DNA from: Pelargonium nanum
Taxonomy: Eukaryota > Streptophyta > Magnoliopsida > Geraniales > Geraniaceae
Length of the DNA: 48,893 nucleotides
NCBI GenBank assembly: GCA_036897485.1
Contig: JAYMTF010000155.1
Location: 1-48,893, forward strand
Reading direction: 5' to 3'
A program made the translations under genes and the position numbers. Under the pieces are notes generated by a model. The model searched no databases. It was not told the origin of the DNA and worked only from the letters and a program-made list of their open reading frames with translations. This document shows positions 1-10,457 of the stretch, piece by piece. Within the stretch, counting starts at the first letter, position 1, and each line of letters starts with the position of its first letter.

Positions 1-1
1 A

Positions 2-991
2 CATCGCGACCCGGCCTCCGCCGCAGCCCTCGCATCCGGCCACCGCTCTCGGGATTCCGGCGAACAGCGCCGCCAATTTACCTTCCTCCTCCAACTTCAC
101 CACCTCCTCTGCTCCTCCGACCACCCTCCCTTTCACGAACACCACCGGAACCTTCACCTCCTTCGTCCCCATCAGCTTCCTCAGCTCTTCCTTGAACCCA
201 CAATCCATGGAAATGTCTCGTTCGAATACGAGAATGTCGTGCGATTCGACGATTGATCGAACGTTGTTGCAGTCCTCGAATGTCTTCCTGATTCCCCTCA
301 GGGTCGTCGTGTAAATCACCACCGAGTCTTCGCCTCCCGGAGGACATTTTAGCTCGAGCGAATTGAGGATTGATTCTGAGTTTTCTCTGGATTTCCTCTG
401 TTTTACCATTTTCCCTGGTTCGAACAGTGGATTGAAGCTTCTCTTCGCCGACGAAACCGTCCCGTCTCTTGTAAAGCTCTCTCTTTTCGAACCCACCGGA
501 GTACCCTTCAGCGACAGAGTCCGATTAAGCGCCGGCGCCGACCGCGAAACCTCCGACCGGGGCTTCGTGTAATCGAATTGGTCTCTGTTCTCTTTCCCTC
601 CCGATTTCTTCAATTTCCTCGGCGACGCGATCTGGTTCAGCAACTTCATCGGAGTCCTGACGTCAAGGTCCGCGAACCCACGAAGCAAGACCCGAGATTT
701 CGGGCTCCGCTTGTCCTTCCCGGAGATGGGTACTTCCTCTTCGAGACCCTCCATGAGTTCACCGGCGTCTATGACTTCCGGCTCGTGGTCGCGACGAGGA
801 GGCGACGAGATCTGTAACTTGTTCTCTGCAACTTCTTTGATGGGTGGTTGGTGGTTTTCGAGATTGAGAAGGCCATAGGTGCTTGAAGTGAGAGAGACGA
901 TGTGGTTGATGCACTTTCCGCCATTGTTGGTCGCTGCTTCGAGGTCTCGATCCAGATCTTTCTTGAAGCTCTTCGACGAGACACAGCCCAT
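2..991 (-). CDS. Glutaredoxin-like protein (At5g39865/At3g28850 type), 3' end outside window
   Basis: An open frame of 330 codons without introns runs from the ATG at 991 off the left edge. The start is chosen because it gives MGCVSSKSFKK, the usual opening of this plant family and a good N-myristoylation signal (Gly2, small residues, then Lys), which suggests membrane attachment. Residues 20-210 are basic, Ser-rich and probably disordered. The glutaredoxin fold begins near residue 218 (EDSVVIYTTTLRGIRKTFED), continues through FERDISMD (256-263) and VPVVFVKGR (281-289), and reaches the first zinc-finger-like pair CEGCGG at 320-325. Related proteins end with further CxxC pairs, which here lie off the window. 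The usual CPYC/CxxC redox site after the first beta strand is absent: that position reads TTTLRGIRKTF. Classical disulfide reductase activity is therefore unlikely, and a scaffold or metal-binding role is inferred. The partner is unknown. Confidence 0.9.
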   Translation of the reverse strand, partial: MGCVSSKSFKKDLDRDLEAATNNGGKCINHIVSLTSSTYGLLNLENHQPPIKEVAENKLQISSPPRRDHEPEVIDAGELMEGLEEEVPISGKDKRSPKSRVLLRGFADLDVRTPMKLLNQIASPRKLKKSGGKENRDQFDYTKPRSEVSRSAPALNRTLSLKGTPVGSKRESFTRDGTVSSAKRSFNPLFEPGKMVKQRKSRENSESILNSLELKCPPGGEDSVVIYTTTLRGIRKTFEDCNNVRSIVESHDILVFERDISMDCGFKEELRKLMGTKEVKVPVVFVKGRVVGGAEEVVKLEEEGKLAALFAGIPRAVAGCEGCGGGRVAM

Positions 992-1110
992 TGATCGGTG
1001 GGGTTGCTCTGTTTTTTTGGGTCCGTTGTTGTTGGTTGTTTCTGGGGTTTGGTTTGGAAAGAACTGTAAAAAGGTGAAAACGAAGATAGATAGAGAAGTG
1101 ATGATGGCGG

Positions 1111-1131
1111 TTTTTTTTTTTTTTTTTTTTT
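1111..1131. repeat. Poly-T run (A-tract in the 5' leader of the glutaredoxin-like gene)
   Basis: A homopolymer of about 20 T on the plus strand lies some 120 bp upstream of the minus-strand ATG at 991, so it reads as poly-A in the probable 5' leader or core promoter. Its length is prone to slippage. No clear TATA box was recognised nearby. Confidence 0.6.
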
Positions 1132-1686
1132 GCTTTTTGTTCTCTCGTAAAAATAACCGTTGTGGACTGGTGTCTGCAACGGGCCATCAACGGTCCGAAA
1201 ATTTGAATGGTGGACTTTTTTTGGGAAGTCCCTGTACTTTCCATTAAATAACTAGTTTACCTTATTCAGTTATTCTGTGTAACTCTTTACTTTTATTATT
1301 TTACCAGATAGAATACTGAACTTAAATTATGTTGCGGTTATACCCCTTAAAGAAGAAATTTCTCTAAATTAATGATTGGGAGCACTCAAAATTTAATTTA
1401 TTTTTTAATCAGTCGAAAGTAGAACGACGCAATTTTTGGCTGTCTGATTGAAAAATAAATGAAATATGGTGATTCATTGTTGGAGGCTGGAACTGACAGA
1501 TCTGCATAGAACACATTGTTGACGTGCATGATGACGTGATATATTTTGATATGTTGTACGTGGTCAAGTGTGTTTAATTAAAAAAATATATTAACAACGG
1601 GTAAAACAAGACAAAACCCTGATTATGGGTTAAATCCAAAAAAGTGTTAGCCCAAACACTTATTTTGAGTTAGAGAGAATATATTA

Positions 1687-1940
1687 CACTCATTCCCTCC
1701 CAAGATGAGTGTGATGTTTGTCTTGCATTTTTTTGGTCCTAAAATTAATGTCCACTTACTTTAAAAAAAAATTATAACGTGAATTACCCATAACGTCTAT
1801 ATAATAAGTTAGTTAATAATTTTTGAGTTTGTTAAAACACATGCTCATAATAACTCCAAAGTAACTGTAAAACACTAACTAATTTTTTCTTAATTATTTC
1901 CAAAACCGAAACAATCAAACTCATATTGGGACGGGGTTAG
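1687..1940. mobile_element. Stowaway-like MITE (about 254 bp)
   Basis: The left end (cattccctcccaagatgagt) and the reverse complement of the right end (ctaaccccgtcccaatatga) match as imperfect terminal inverted repeats of the plant 'ctccctccgtcccaaaatgag' type. The dinucleotide TA flanks both sides, as expected for Tc1/mariner-derived Stowaway elements. There is no coding capacity. At least four similar elements occur elsewhere in the window. Confidence 0.65.
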
Positions 1941-4900
1941 TAATTTATTTTATTACCTAGACAATTGCCTATTACAGGATAGAGTGCCACTGGGGAGTAT
2001 CAAAATTGTCCTAGAAGTTGGAGCAAATGAAGATTTATCTTAAGGCATACACATCAGCCCACTATACAAGTTTTGGTTGGGCTTATGGGCCCATGTTTAA
2101 GAGTAGTCAGCCCATCTCAAAAGTAGCCACATCATCATCATCTTAAGTGTATTTAATCATCAATATGTTTGTGAATTTTTGTCTGCTATACTATCTAAAA
2201 TATGTATATAATTCAGGAAAAACAATTCAATATAGGGGTATAATAATTTTAAGAAATATAATAAGCAATACTCCTATTTTACACTATATTAAACTATGAG
2301 AATGAAGAGCCAACAATTATCTTTTTGGCACTTATACTTGAACCTTACATGCTTATGCATTTCTTCATTATACAGATTCTTTTTGTTTCCTTTTCCCTAT
2401 ATTATTGTGCTAATAATTAGGAATATTTTCCACCAAAAACTAGGAGGATAGGACTAGGACTAGGCACACAATTATCGGGCACTCAAAATTAAATAACGTC
2501 ATTGTCGTAGTTCAACACTATCAAAATATTGCAAGTCAAAAATCTTGAGAACGAATTTGGCTGTGTAGGTGCTAGCACACGATTGTGTACACAGGACACG
2601 AGCGTGAAAAAGTCGGTCACACAGTCGTGGCCCATGCTCACGGTCATGTGCACCGCCTGCACATATCCAATTAGATTTTTTTGGCCCATTTTGATCTAAT
2701 TTGTTCCCAATTAATGCATGAAGCACCCACCCAACTCATGGTTCATCCCAAATGACCTGCGGTTAAATCAATTCAGTCTAAGATCCAATTGGAGCGATCA
2801 ATCTCTTTGTTCAATGAGTTTACTCCAAATTATTTTCCACCAATCATATTTGAGAAGATTTTTCTGTAGATACTACATGAGGGCTAATACACAAAATACA
2901 ATCATACTCTTGTGAATTATTTGTTAAACTTGATTTATTCTTTTACTCTCGTATCGGGAATAAATTTCAGTGTGACACAACGGTTTTCATTTAACTCATA
3001 TTCTCTTTTGCATGAAAGCGAATACGAACTGCAATGAATTAAAACGTCAGTTATATATTGTTAGACGATATTAACAAACCATTTTTTACCAACAAAAAAA
3101 ATATAGTCCAACAAAACTGTTTTAATATTTATACAAAATAAAGATACAATGTAATTTTTGAAACAAAACCAAGAGAAGTGCTCATTGAAAATATTATGAG
3201 GTCCCCTCAAATAATGTCAAAATGACGAGCACTTTATGATTTTGTTTCCTATTGTCTTTTTGAAAATGCAATGAGAAATCAAAAATTAATATCTTATCAA
3301 ACAAATATTTCAATATTTGTTACTGTTAATGACAAGTTATTATATATTTATCATCCAGAACCCCACAAGCAGACCCTGTGGTTGCTTCACATAATCACAT
3401 GGCATATGGTTCTGTTTGGTAATGTCCGTACAGCCACACAACATGGCTGCATTTCTGTCTTATTTTTGTTTCCTGATAAAATAAATATTTGATACACAAA
3501 ATACATCACTAGAGTTTAATTGACATGTTATTACGTCTTTCCAAACGCCAGCTAAAATTATTTGCTGCATTTTAACGTACATATATTAATTAAATAAATT
3601 ATAACATTAGTGTTAAAAATTCTTTGTATAAAATTAATAGTTATTATTATTTTTTGGTGTGCAAATAAAAGGCGGAATCGATTTGGTACAGTGCACGATC
3701 ACATCCGTCCAATCCCTTCGAAACATGGCACGGACATCCTCCAAGAGTTCATCACCCGCAGTCCAAGCAATATCATATGTGCTCGTGACCGCGCACCCCT
3801 ACTACCGAATTAACTAAGACCTTGATCTCTCTCCAACTCTCGTCTCATGCCATGATAAGGCTCACGCGAAGAGCACTTAACTCCGAAAATAGTGACGGAA
3901 AAACGCCCAGAATACCCGCAAACCCCAATAACCAACAGCTCAAGCGGTCTTGGAAAACACCCCCAAATAAAGCCTTTCACAAGTTTCGTTTAGTGGCACG
4001 TCACAATCAAACTGATCCATCTAACCCTCGGCTTCCCACAACACACCTCGATATGTTGTATTTATCTGTATAAAGTCTGAAAAAATAAATTTTATATTTT
4101 TTTAATTGTACAAATTCATTAAAATAAGTATGCGTGAAATTTAACAAGGGATCAACTTGGCTTGATTTAGTCTTAAAAGAAATACAAATTGGGTTCATGA
4201 TCTTTATAAATATATAGATCAATGAATATAAGTCGAGAATCATTTGACTTACACTAATCCACCAATAAGATTGCGACTATTCATTAAAAAAATTAAGATT
4301 TAGCGTAATAATCTGCTCTCAAAATTTGTTAGAGGGAGTATGGAAAAAATGAATTAAATGTCATCTATTCGCTCACTTAACTTTGCCTAATTAAGTAATT
4401 AATTTTTTTTACTCATGTTATTATATATATGTATGTATGTATGTATGGCGCCAAATTGAATGATGTATGAAAATTTTGAAACATAATTTGATAGGAAAGT
4501 TACATTTCCCGACTAAAACTAAAAAAGTGGGGGCAACATGTCGCAATTAACGGCAGAAACAAAGGAAATGAATGAAGTAACAGTGAGGACACTACATGAC
4601 ATGAATCATCAAAATTGCACATGCATCCTCCATATATGCACTGCACTGCACTGCCCTGCATGGCTGTTCTGTGCGGTGCCGTGCCGATGTCTCAAATATT
4701 ATTATTAATTATTACCAAACAAACGTTAACAAGACACATCACATGACATATAATATGCCACGCTATCAACTACACACCATTCCTCTATTTCCAAGTTCTA
4801 ACAAACAGCAACTTTTGTTTTATTTTACTATACACAATCAATTCATTTTTATTTTTGAGGACGAAGTAACCACGAATTTGATTTACAAAAGAAAAAAAGA

Positions 4901-4950
4901 AAGCTAGTGATTTTCGAACGTAAAGTTGAGATATTTTGTATTGGTGAGCA
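1941..4950. other. Intergenic DNA, AT-rich, with a GC-richer patch at 3660-4070
   Basis: No supported gene. Short open frames here lack homology, start context and splice structure. The patch at 3660-4070 is clearly less AT-rich than its surroundings and has no long frame; it may be an old transposon piece. Short simple repeats occur at 4429-4446 (ATGT)n and about 4638-4664 (TGCAC)n. Confidence 0.6.
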
Positions 4951-5067
4951 ATGAACGTATTGTCACGGTCTGAAAGAACCGGTCTCGTGCGGCACCCCAA
5001 ACTCCTGCATCCGGAGAGAGGGGCCAACCTTTTTCATGAGTGTCAAGTAATATAAGCAACCAAAGCA

Positions 5068-5204
5068 GGTTGGACTAAGGGGATTACGCGCTTCAGATTC
5101 CCTTTGAGATCTTGGGTTCGAGTCTCTCTACTGACGATATGGGGTGAGTTATTTGAGTTTAAAGGGGAGATCTACCCCCTTTTGTGTAGTTTAACTTTTT
5201 TTTT
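5068..5204 (+). mobile_element. tRNA-derived SINE copy
   Basis: The segment has an internal RNA polymerase III promoter: an A-box-like stretch (ggttggactaagggga) followed about 40 bp later by a B box (gggttcgagtctc). A tRNA-unrelated body follows, ending in a T-run at 5196-5204. The first 80 bp align with 48816-48893 at the window end, including ctttgag, ggttcgag and gacg-tatgggg, so two copies of one family are present. The start is approximate. Poly-T or simple 3' tails are known in some plant SINEs. Confidence 0.7.
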
Positions 5205-6702
5205 AAAGTAATGTAAAATACATATTCTAGGATCAACATCCGTTTCACAAATATAGTTGCATGCCGCATAACGAATACCACCCTTAAGACGTCTGGAGGA
5301 GACCCATTCATTCTGGACTTGACAACACAATCAGTGAGTGTGTATACTTTAATGCATTCTTGAAAACTAAGCCTTGTCTTTTAATACACATGTTCTCATG
5401 GTATTAGTTGAAAAATAGTTGCCATATATGTGATTGTTGTATGGTGGTTGGTCATAATGCTTAATGGGTCTTTAAAATTTCCTCCTACCCGCAGCTACAT
5501 TGGACCTTACACCTTATAAAACACAAATCAAATATCAAACAAATGGTTATTAATATTGTAGTATAATTGTATAATAAATTAGATCAGCTCTGCAAGATAT
5601 ATTAACACAATAACACCATAAAGTCCATAACATTGTTATGTTCTTGTTCTTGTTGTTTATTAAATCTAGTTATATATAAGAAATGTCTTTTAAGGTATCA
5701 ATTTGCAAGTTATTAGTTGGTTGCCACTACAATATATACAACACAACGTATACAATACATATTTGTGCTGGCCCAGCTCTCTTTAAAATATACGTAATGT
5801 TAAACCAAATTTTGATTGTTGATTATTTTATGTTTATTGGAGACTCAATCAGTTTTCAATTATTTGCCTTGATTGCTGTCTAATTATTATTTTTCGATAA
5901 AAATCAATTTTCAGTCACCAACAAGCCAAGTGTGTGGCAGATATGATCCATCCCATAAAATAGTAGTAGTATATTTATATTTCAAATTTCTTATTTAATA
6001 ATTCACTATTGAGCTACTATAAGTCTATAGTGTTATCATGTACAACAATTGTTAGATTTCACTAACATTATTTTACTATTGTACAAGATTATTAGTATGT
6101 ACCACAATTTCATTTTGTTTAAAATAAAAAACCTTCAAAATTAAGTAATTCTAACATGAATATATATAGTGAGAGGACTCACAATTTCAATTAATTAATG
6201 CATGCACTGGTAGACCAATATATTATCTGAATTAATGCCCCCAAATATGCTAAAGATAAATGTAGGTTGGTTTTGCAGTTGGACTAACCACATACCTATG
6301 AGTTGATGAAAACAAAGTACTACCATTATCATTTGCTTCAAATAGCTCACATTGTTATCAACTATAACTTTTAGTAGTGAGTTATTTTCGTGATTATATC
6401 TCCTATTTATCTCAAAATAAGTGACATTTTTTATTTATTTACTTTACACAATAAATTATCTATAATATATATTTTAAAAATAAATTATTTTAAACCCATC
6501 AAATTCGTTTTAAATTTGTATATATAAATTCAAACTAAAACCTCTAATTTAAGTCTTTCAAAAAAAAAAACTCTTACTTAAGTGATTAAGTAGTGACACT
6601 ACTATCTTTCTAAATGAGGTGGCAATGTTAGCTCAAAAAAAAAAAAAAAAAATGAGGTGGCAATGTAAACATAAGTATTTGAGAATTTTAGGAAATGTTA
6701 TA
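5205..6702. other. Intergenic AT-rich DNA
   Basis: No gene or RNA gene was recognised. A stretch near 6400-6440 resembles the ends of the Stowaway-like family (ctcaaaataagtgacatttt), but the partner end was not found. Direct repeat copies of 'aatgaggtggcaatgt' occur around 6613 and 6651, either side of a poly-A run. The first 9 bp of the Mutator-like target duplication lie at 6694-6702. Confidence 0.5.
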
Positions 6703-7018
6703 GGAAAATGCTAAATGTACTAAATTTTGTACAAATTTTAGTGTACAAAGTGACGTGTTAGCTTATGTGACACATCTATTTTTCATATTTTGTGATTTAA
6801 AATTAAGTTTAAACGAATAAAAACCTGACATATATGATACCACCACTCTCTCATGAAATTCTGGCGCGGAGCGCCGGTTTATAAGACACGATGTACGCGT
6901 GACGTATTGTGATTTGGCCAACTCATCAAGGAATTAATTGATGTGTCATCCTTCATTGTTTGACACATTACTTTGTACAAGTATTTTTATACAAATTTTT
7001 GTACATATAGCATTACTC
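6703..7018. mobile_element. Mutator-like MITE, 316 bp, with 9-bp target duplication
   Basis: The ends GGAAAATGCTAAATGTAC and, reversed, GAGTAATGCTATATGTAC form terminal inverted repeats that extend inward through a shared gtacaaa-tttgta...gtacaaagt block. The element is flanked by perfect 9-bp direct repeats (aatgttata at 6694-6702 and 7019-7027), the size typical of Mutator-superfamily insertions. It has no coding capacity. A diverged copy in the opposite orientation lies in intron 1 of the At5g03900-like gene (40931-41195); both share 'acatatatgataccacca' internally. Confidence 0.8.
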
Positions 7019-7485
7019 AATGTTATATGTTGTTTATGCAGATGGTGTTACCTAATATAACGACGAGATCAATTGAACCTGCTATGTTAAGTAGTTAAAT
7101 TATTATGTTAATGCATATGTTAGTTTAATTTAATTACCATTTTAATCAGTTATTTATTGTTTCATACAATTTTTCAATAATGTTATACGGAGTAATTCAT
7201 TTTAGGCCCACCAATATGTGTTCCAATATGATTCGCTGGCAGCCAAATCAGATCAGACTTTTACTTGTGATTGTATAGATTTTTTCTAACGTTTGATTTC
7301 ATGTACTTTTGATTAATTTTTTAAATTTTAAAAAATAGTATTTTTACTATAATAATTGATATGTAGTGTCCTTTTCTTCTGTGTCTCTCTCGTAGAATTC
7401 ATGAAATCGTAAGCCATGTCATAACACCACACCAGTCGACACATTTGAATTTCTCTTTCACTTATTTACCCATTTATTTTCTTAT

Positions 7486-7493
7486 TATAAATA
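7486..7493 (+). promoter_or_regulatory. TATA box of the 7598 gene
   Basis: TATAAATA lies 112 bp upstream of the ATG at 7598, followed by a CT-rich leader typical of plant 5' UTRs. It fits a transcription start near 7520. Confidence 0.65.
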
Positions 7494-7597
7494 CCTCTCA
7501 CTTCCTTCTTCCTCAATCTTCGATCCCATCCATTATTTAATTCCTCTGCTTCGATCTCTCGCTCGAAGCAACATTGATTCCATCGATACGATCGATA

Positions 7598-8476
7598 ATG
7601 CCCCAAGTGGATCTGGAAACCCTAGTCTCCGCCTGCGCCGGCTGTTCCTGCTCCGACCGCAAGATCGCCTGCGAGACTCTCGCCGGAGACGACAATCATA
7701 ATCTCCACTCCGATGACGGAGACTCAGATCAGCATCGACCGGAGGTTCCTCCCGATTTCCCGCCGGAATCGTTCTGGCTGTCGAAAGACGCCGAGCTCGA
7801 CTGGTTCGACCGCAACGCCGTCTTCGAGCGCAAAGACTCCTCCAAAGGCACCAACTCCATCTCCAATTCGAGCTCTCAGCGATTCTCTCTCAACTTGATC
7901 AAGTCCAAAACCTCCATTATCGGATTTCCGAAGCTTCAGAAGTCTTGCTTCGTCGATTCCAAGAGCCGCAGATCCTGCAAATCTGGAAACGCTCGTTTGT
8001 TCGCCAAGAGATCCGGATCCGTATCCAAATCTGACGCATCCGCGAACGAGCCGTCCTCGCCGAAGGTTTCGTGTATGGGGAGAGTGAGATCGAAGAAGGA
8101 TAGGAACCGGAAACCGAGAAACCAGGAAACCGATACTGAACCGGAAACAAAGAAGCCGAAACCGGCCGCGACTCGGAAAACCGGATTCTTCGCCACTTTT
8201 CTGGCAATATTCTGGACTCGGAGGGAGAAAATTCCGGAAATTAAGGCGGACGCGCCGAGTCTGACAATTGATGTCCACGATATAAGGAATCGGTTGCCGG
8301 CGGGTGACGTCGACGCGCCGCCGAGGATGAGCGTGACGGGAGGCGAGCCGCCTAGTTTGGGAGGCATGCAGCGGTTCACGTCTGGTAGGAGATCGGGATC
8401 GTGGGGCGTTGGGGAGTTGGATGCTGAGCTGGCGAAAGCTGATTCGTCTGATCGAGATACCATGCGGAGAAGGTGA
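7598..8476 (+). CDS. Uncharacterised basic protein resembling At1g79060/At1g16500
   Basis: An intronless frame of 292 aa. An in-frame extension upstream has no ATG; the methionine at 7598 gives MPQVDLETLVSACAG, which I recall as the conserved opening of this plant-specific family. Other conserved-looking blocks are DFPPESFWLSKDAELDWFDR (about residues 54-73), a Ser-rich middle with FSLNLIKSKTSIIGFPK, KVSCMGRVRSKKDR (about 156-169), a short hydrophobic patch TGFFATFLAIFW (about 195-206) after a Lys/Pro/Glu-rich linker, and a Gly/Ser/Arg-rich tail. No catalytic motif is visible and no function is known to me. The coding part is GC-rich compared with its flanks. A TATA box sits 112 bp upstream. 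The family assignment is from memory of conserved blocks, not a search. Confidence 0.85.
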   Translation: MPQVDLETLVSACAGCSCSDRKIACETLAGDDNHNLHSDDGDSDQHRPEVPPDFPPESFWLSKDAELDWFDRNAVFERKDSSKGTNSISNSSSQRFSLNLIKSKTSIIGFPKLQKSCFVDSKSRRSCKSGNARLFAKRSGSVSKSDASANEPSSPKVSCMGRVRSKKDRNRKPRNQETDTEPETKKPKPAATRKTGFFATFLAIFWTRREKIPEIKADAPSLTIDVHDIRNRLPAGDVDAPPRMSVTGGEPPSLGGMQRFTSGRRSGSWGVGELDAELAKADSSDRDTMRRR

Positions 8477-8479
8477 GCC

Positions 8480-9332
8480 GGTGGGCCCACAAGGAAACCA
8501 AGTCTTCAGTGGGACCCACAGTCTGTTTGAATTGTCGTTGGGTTCGAGTGGCACTTTTGAATAACCGTTTACCGCGCCGGTTTGGACTCTGAAGGTAAAA
8601 AAAGCTACAAATTTGTTTTGTACTTTTTGTTTAGATTTTCATTTTTTATATTTTATTTTCGGAAATTTATTATGTGAATATATAGTGTGTTTTTGGAGTG
8701 TGAATATGTAAATTTCTTGGATCAACGTAATAAAAATGTTCGGAAGTGAATTGGTTTGGCCTATAAGTATCTATAAAATAGTTATTTGGTTCATCATATA
8801 TATTATTCATTTATTTGTCTGTATCTTCTTATCAAACTAGTGAATAATTCATCAGTGAAATAATTCAAACAAACAAATTATTTTTATGTATTCATCATGT
8901 GACGTGTCAGCAAGATAAAACAATGCAAATTAAAGAAGTACCATCAAATGTAAAAGGACATTCTACGATTAACTGAACATGTAACAAAATTCGTTTATGT
9001 CACATATTTGTAGGTTATGTGGCGACGGTATAACTTATGTAACAATTTTATCACAAATTTGTAACGAAAATAATTCTATCACAATTTGTTACAAAATTGT
9101 GACGAAATTATTTTTTCACTGATATTTGTCACAGTTCTCATTTTTTTGTTGGTACGTAGTGTTTATACAAGTTTTGTTCACAAGTTGTATTAATGCACTA
9201 ATATTCGTTTTCCCCCTCTCTATATAACCAAATTATGAAGTCGTAGATTAGAAGCCTCTCAACTTCGACTTAAAAGGCTGATTAAAAAAAAACTTCGACT
9301 TGAAAAAAGAAGAGCACCAAGTCATAAATAAC
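8480..9332. other. Intergenic DNA with a possible CACTA-type end near 9000-9165
   Basis: No gene was recognised. Between about 9000 and 9165, read on the minus strand, the sequence opens with cactac followed by an A-rich stretch and then repeated 'gtcacaaattt/ttgtgacgaaa' subterminal motifs, as in non-autonomous CACTA elements. The opposite end was not identified, so this is a weak call. Confidence 0.4.
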
Positions 9333-9592
9333 TACTATTGTCTCAAAAGTCAAAACAAGTGTACCGTTTCTCTTGTATTTTTGCATCAAAATAAGTGTTC
9401 TCCATTTTTAAGAAGTTGATTATGCATGCATGAATATCTATCAATAAAATCTCTACAATAAGCGAGATAGCGTCAATTAAGTTTGTTGTAACACAAATTC
9501 ATGAAAATACAAAAAGAAATGTACAACACTAACTACTTATTTTTTCTAGAAATAGAAAACATGACGCTTATTTGAGATATACGAAGTACTAC
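9333..9592. mobile_element. Stowaway-like MITE copy, diverged
   Basis: The left part (actattgtctcaaaag...tcaaaataagtgttctcc) and the reversed right part (tacttcgtatatctcaaata...) carry the same family motifs as the other Stowaway-like elements in the window. The middle is AT-rich and non-coding. The ends are imperfect and boundaries approximate. Confidence 0.5.
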
Positions 9593-10457
9593 TATTTTCT
9601 AGTATTAATGGGCACATAAGAGTTGGAGTTTCTAAACCTCATTGAATCCTTAAACCAAACAGAACAAGACAGAGAAATACAACCAGATTGTTAACTACTT
9701 TTATTGCACAACACACTTAAATCAAACCAATGATAATATACAAAATTGTCCACACATCATCCCACCAATATGGTACTTTTTTCAGCAATCTACCCTTAAC
9801 TGACTCATAAAGTCTCTGGTTGAATCAACAAATATCATCAATTAAAAATAATGTGGAATTTTACACTCAAATGTAATTTTTCTTCAGGTCAAGATCATCA
9901 TTCCTAGCTATAATGAAATACATAATGCAAAATCAATTCTAAGGAATTCAAGCAAGATACAATTCCAGTGCTGTTCATATGATCTTTGACAATTTTTATG
10001 AAATGCTTAAACTCCAACATAAATGAAAGCCAGTAATAAGCTCCAAGAGATAGCTCTCCAACGGTCATGTAATTCAAAGAGAGAAACGATGACGTGCAGA
10101 TGAAGAAAGAGCAAAAGAGAGAAAGCGACGTCGTAAGCAACTAATGTAAACAAGGCATTTCGAGTTAATGAAGCACAGTAATAAATCATACAAAACAGTG
10201 TCGTTTTGATTATCTTCTCTAAGTGGCTGTTACCGTTGTTAAAATCTGAAAATTAGTTAGTTGGATTAGTAGAAATGGATTCTGTAAAATGAGCAAGTGA
10301 ACCAAAATTGTGTTCATTTCACCAATAACAAACTCAAAGGATATTATTGACAATTCATGCATAACTTATAACTTCTTAATAAATGAATGAGAATATTCAT
10401 TTCGGAACAAAAATTCAATAAAAATATGACACTCATTTGAAGACAGATGAAATAGAA
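9593..10457. other. Intergenic DNA
   Basis: Nothing supportable as a gene. Minus-strand frames at 9904-10189 have low-complexity hydrophobic translations and no splice or homology support. Confidence 0.5.

Noticed and set aside
759-1244. Long minus-strand frames overlapping the start of the glutaredoxin-like gene
   Set aside because: They read the same DNA in other frames, have low-complexity Lys and Ser runs, and conflict with the well-supported MGCVSS frame.
4950-5210. A functional tRNA gene
   Set aside because: A and B boxes are present, but no acceptor stem or anticodon loop can be drawn, and a diverged second copy at the window end shows it is a SINE.
7724-8554. 276- and 184-codon frames antisense to the At1g79060-like gene
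   Set aside because: They are mirror frames of a GC-rich coding region. The plus-strand frame has the conserved start and blocks and a TATA box in the right place.
9904-10189. Small membrane protein on the minus strand
   Set aside because: Overlapping hydrophobic frames in AT-rich DNA with no conserved motif, start context or splice signals.
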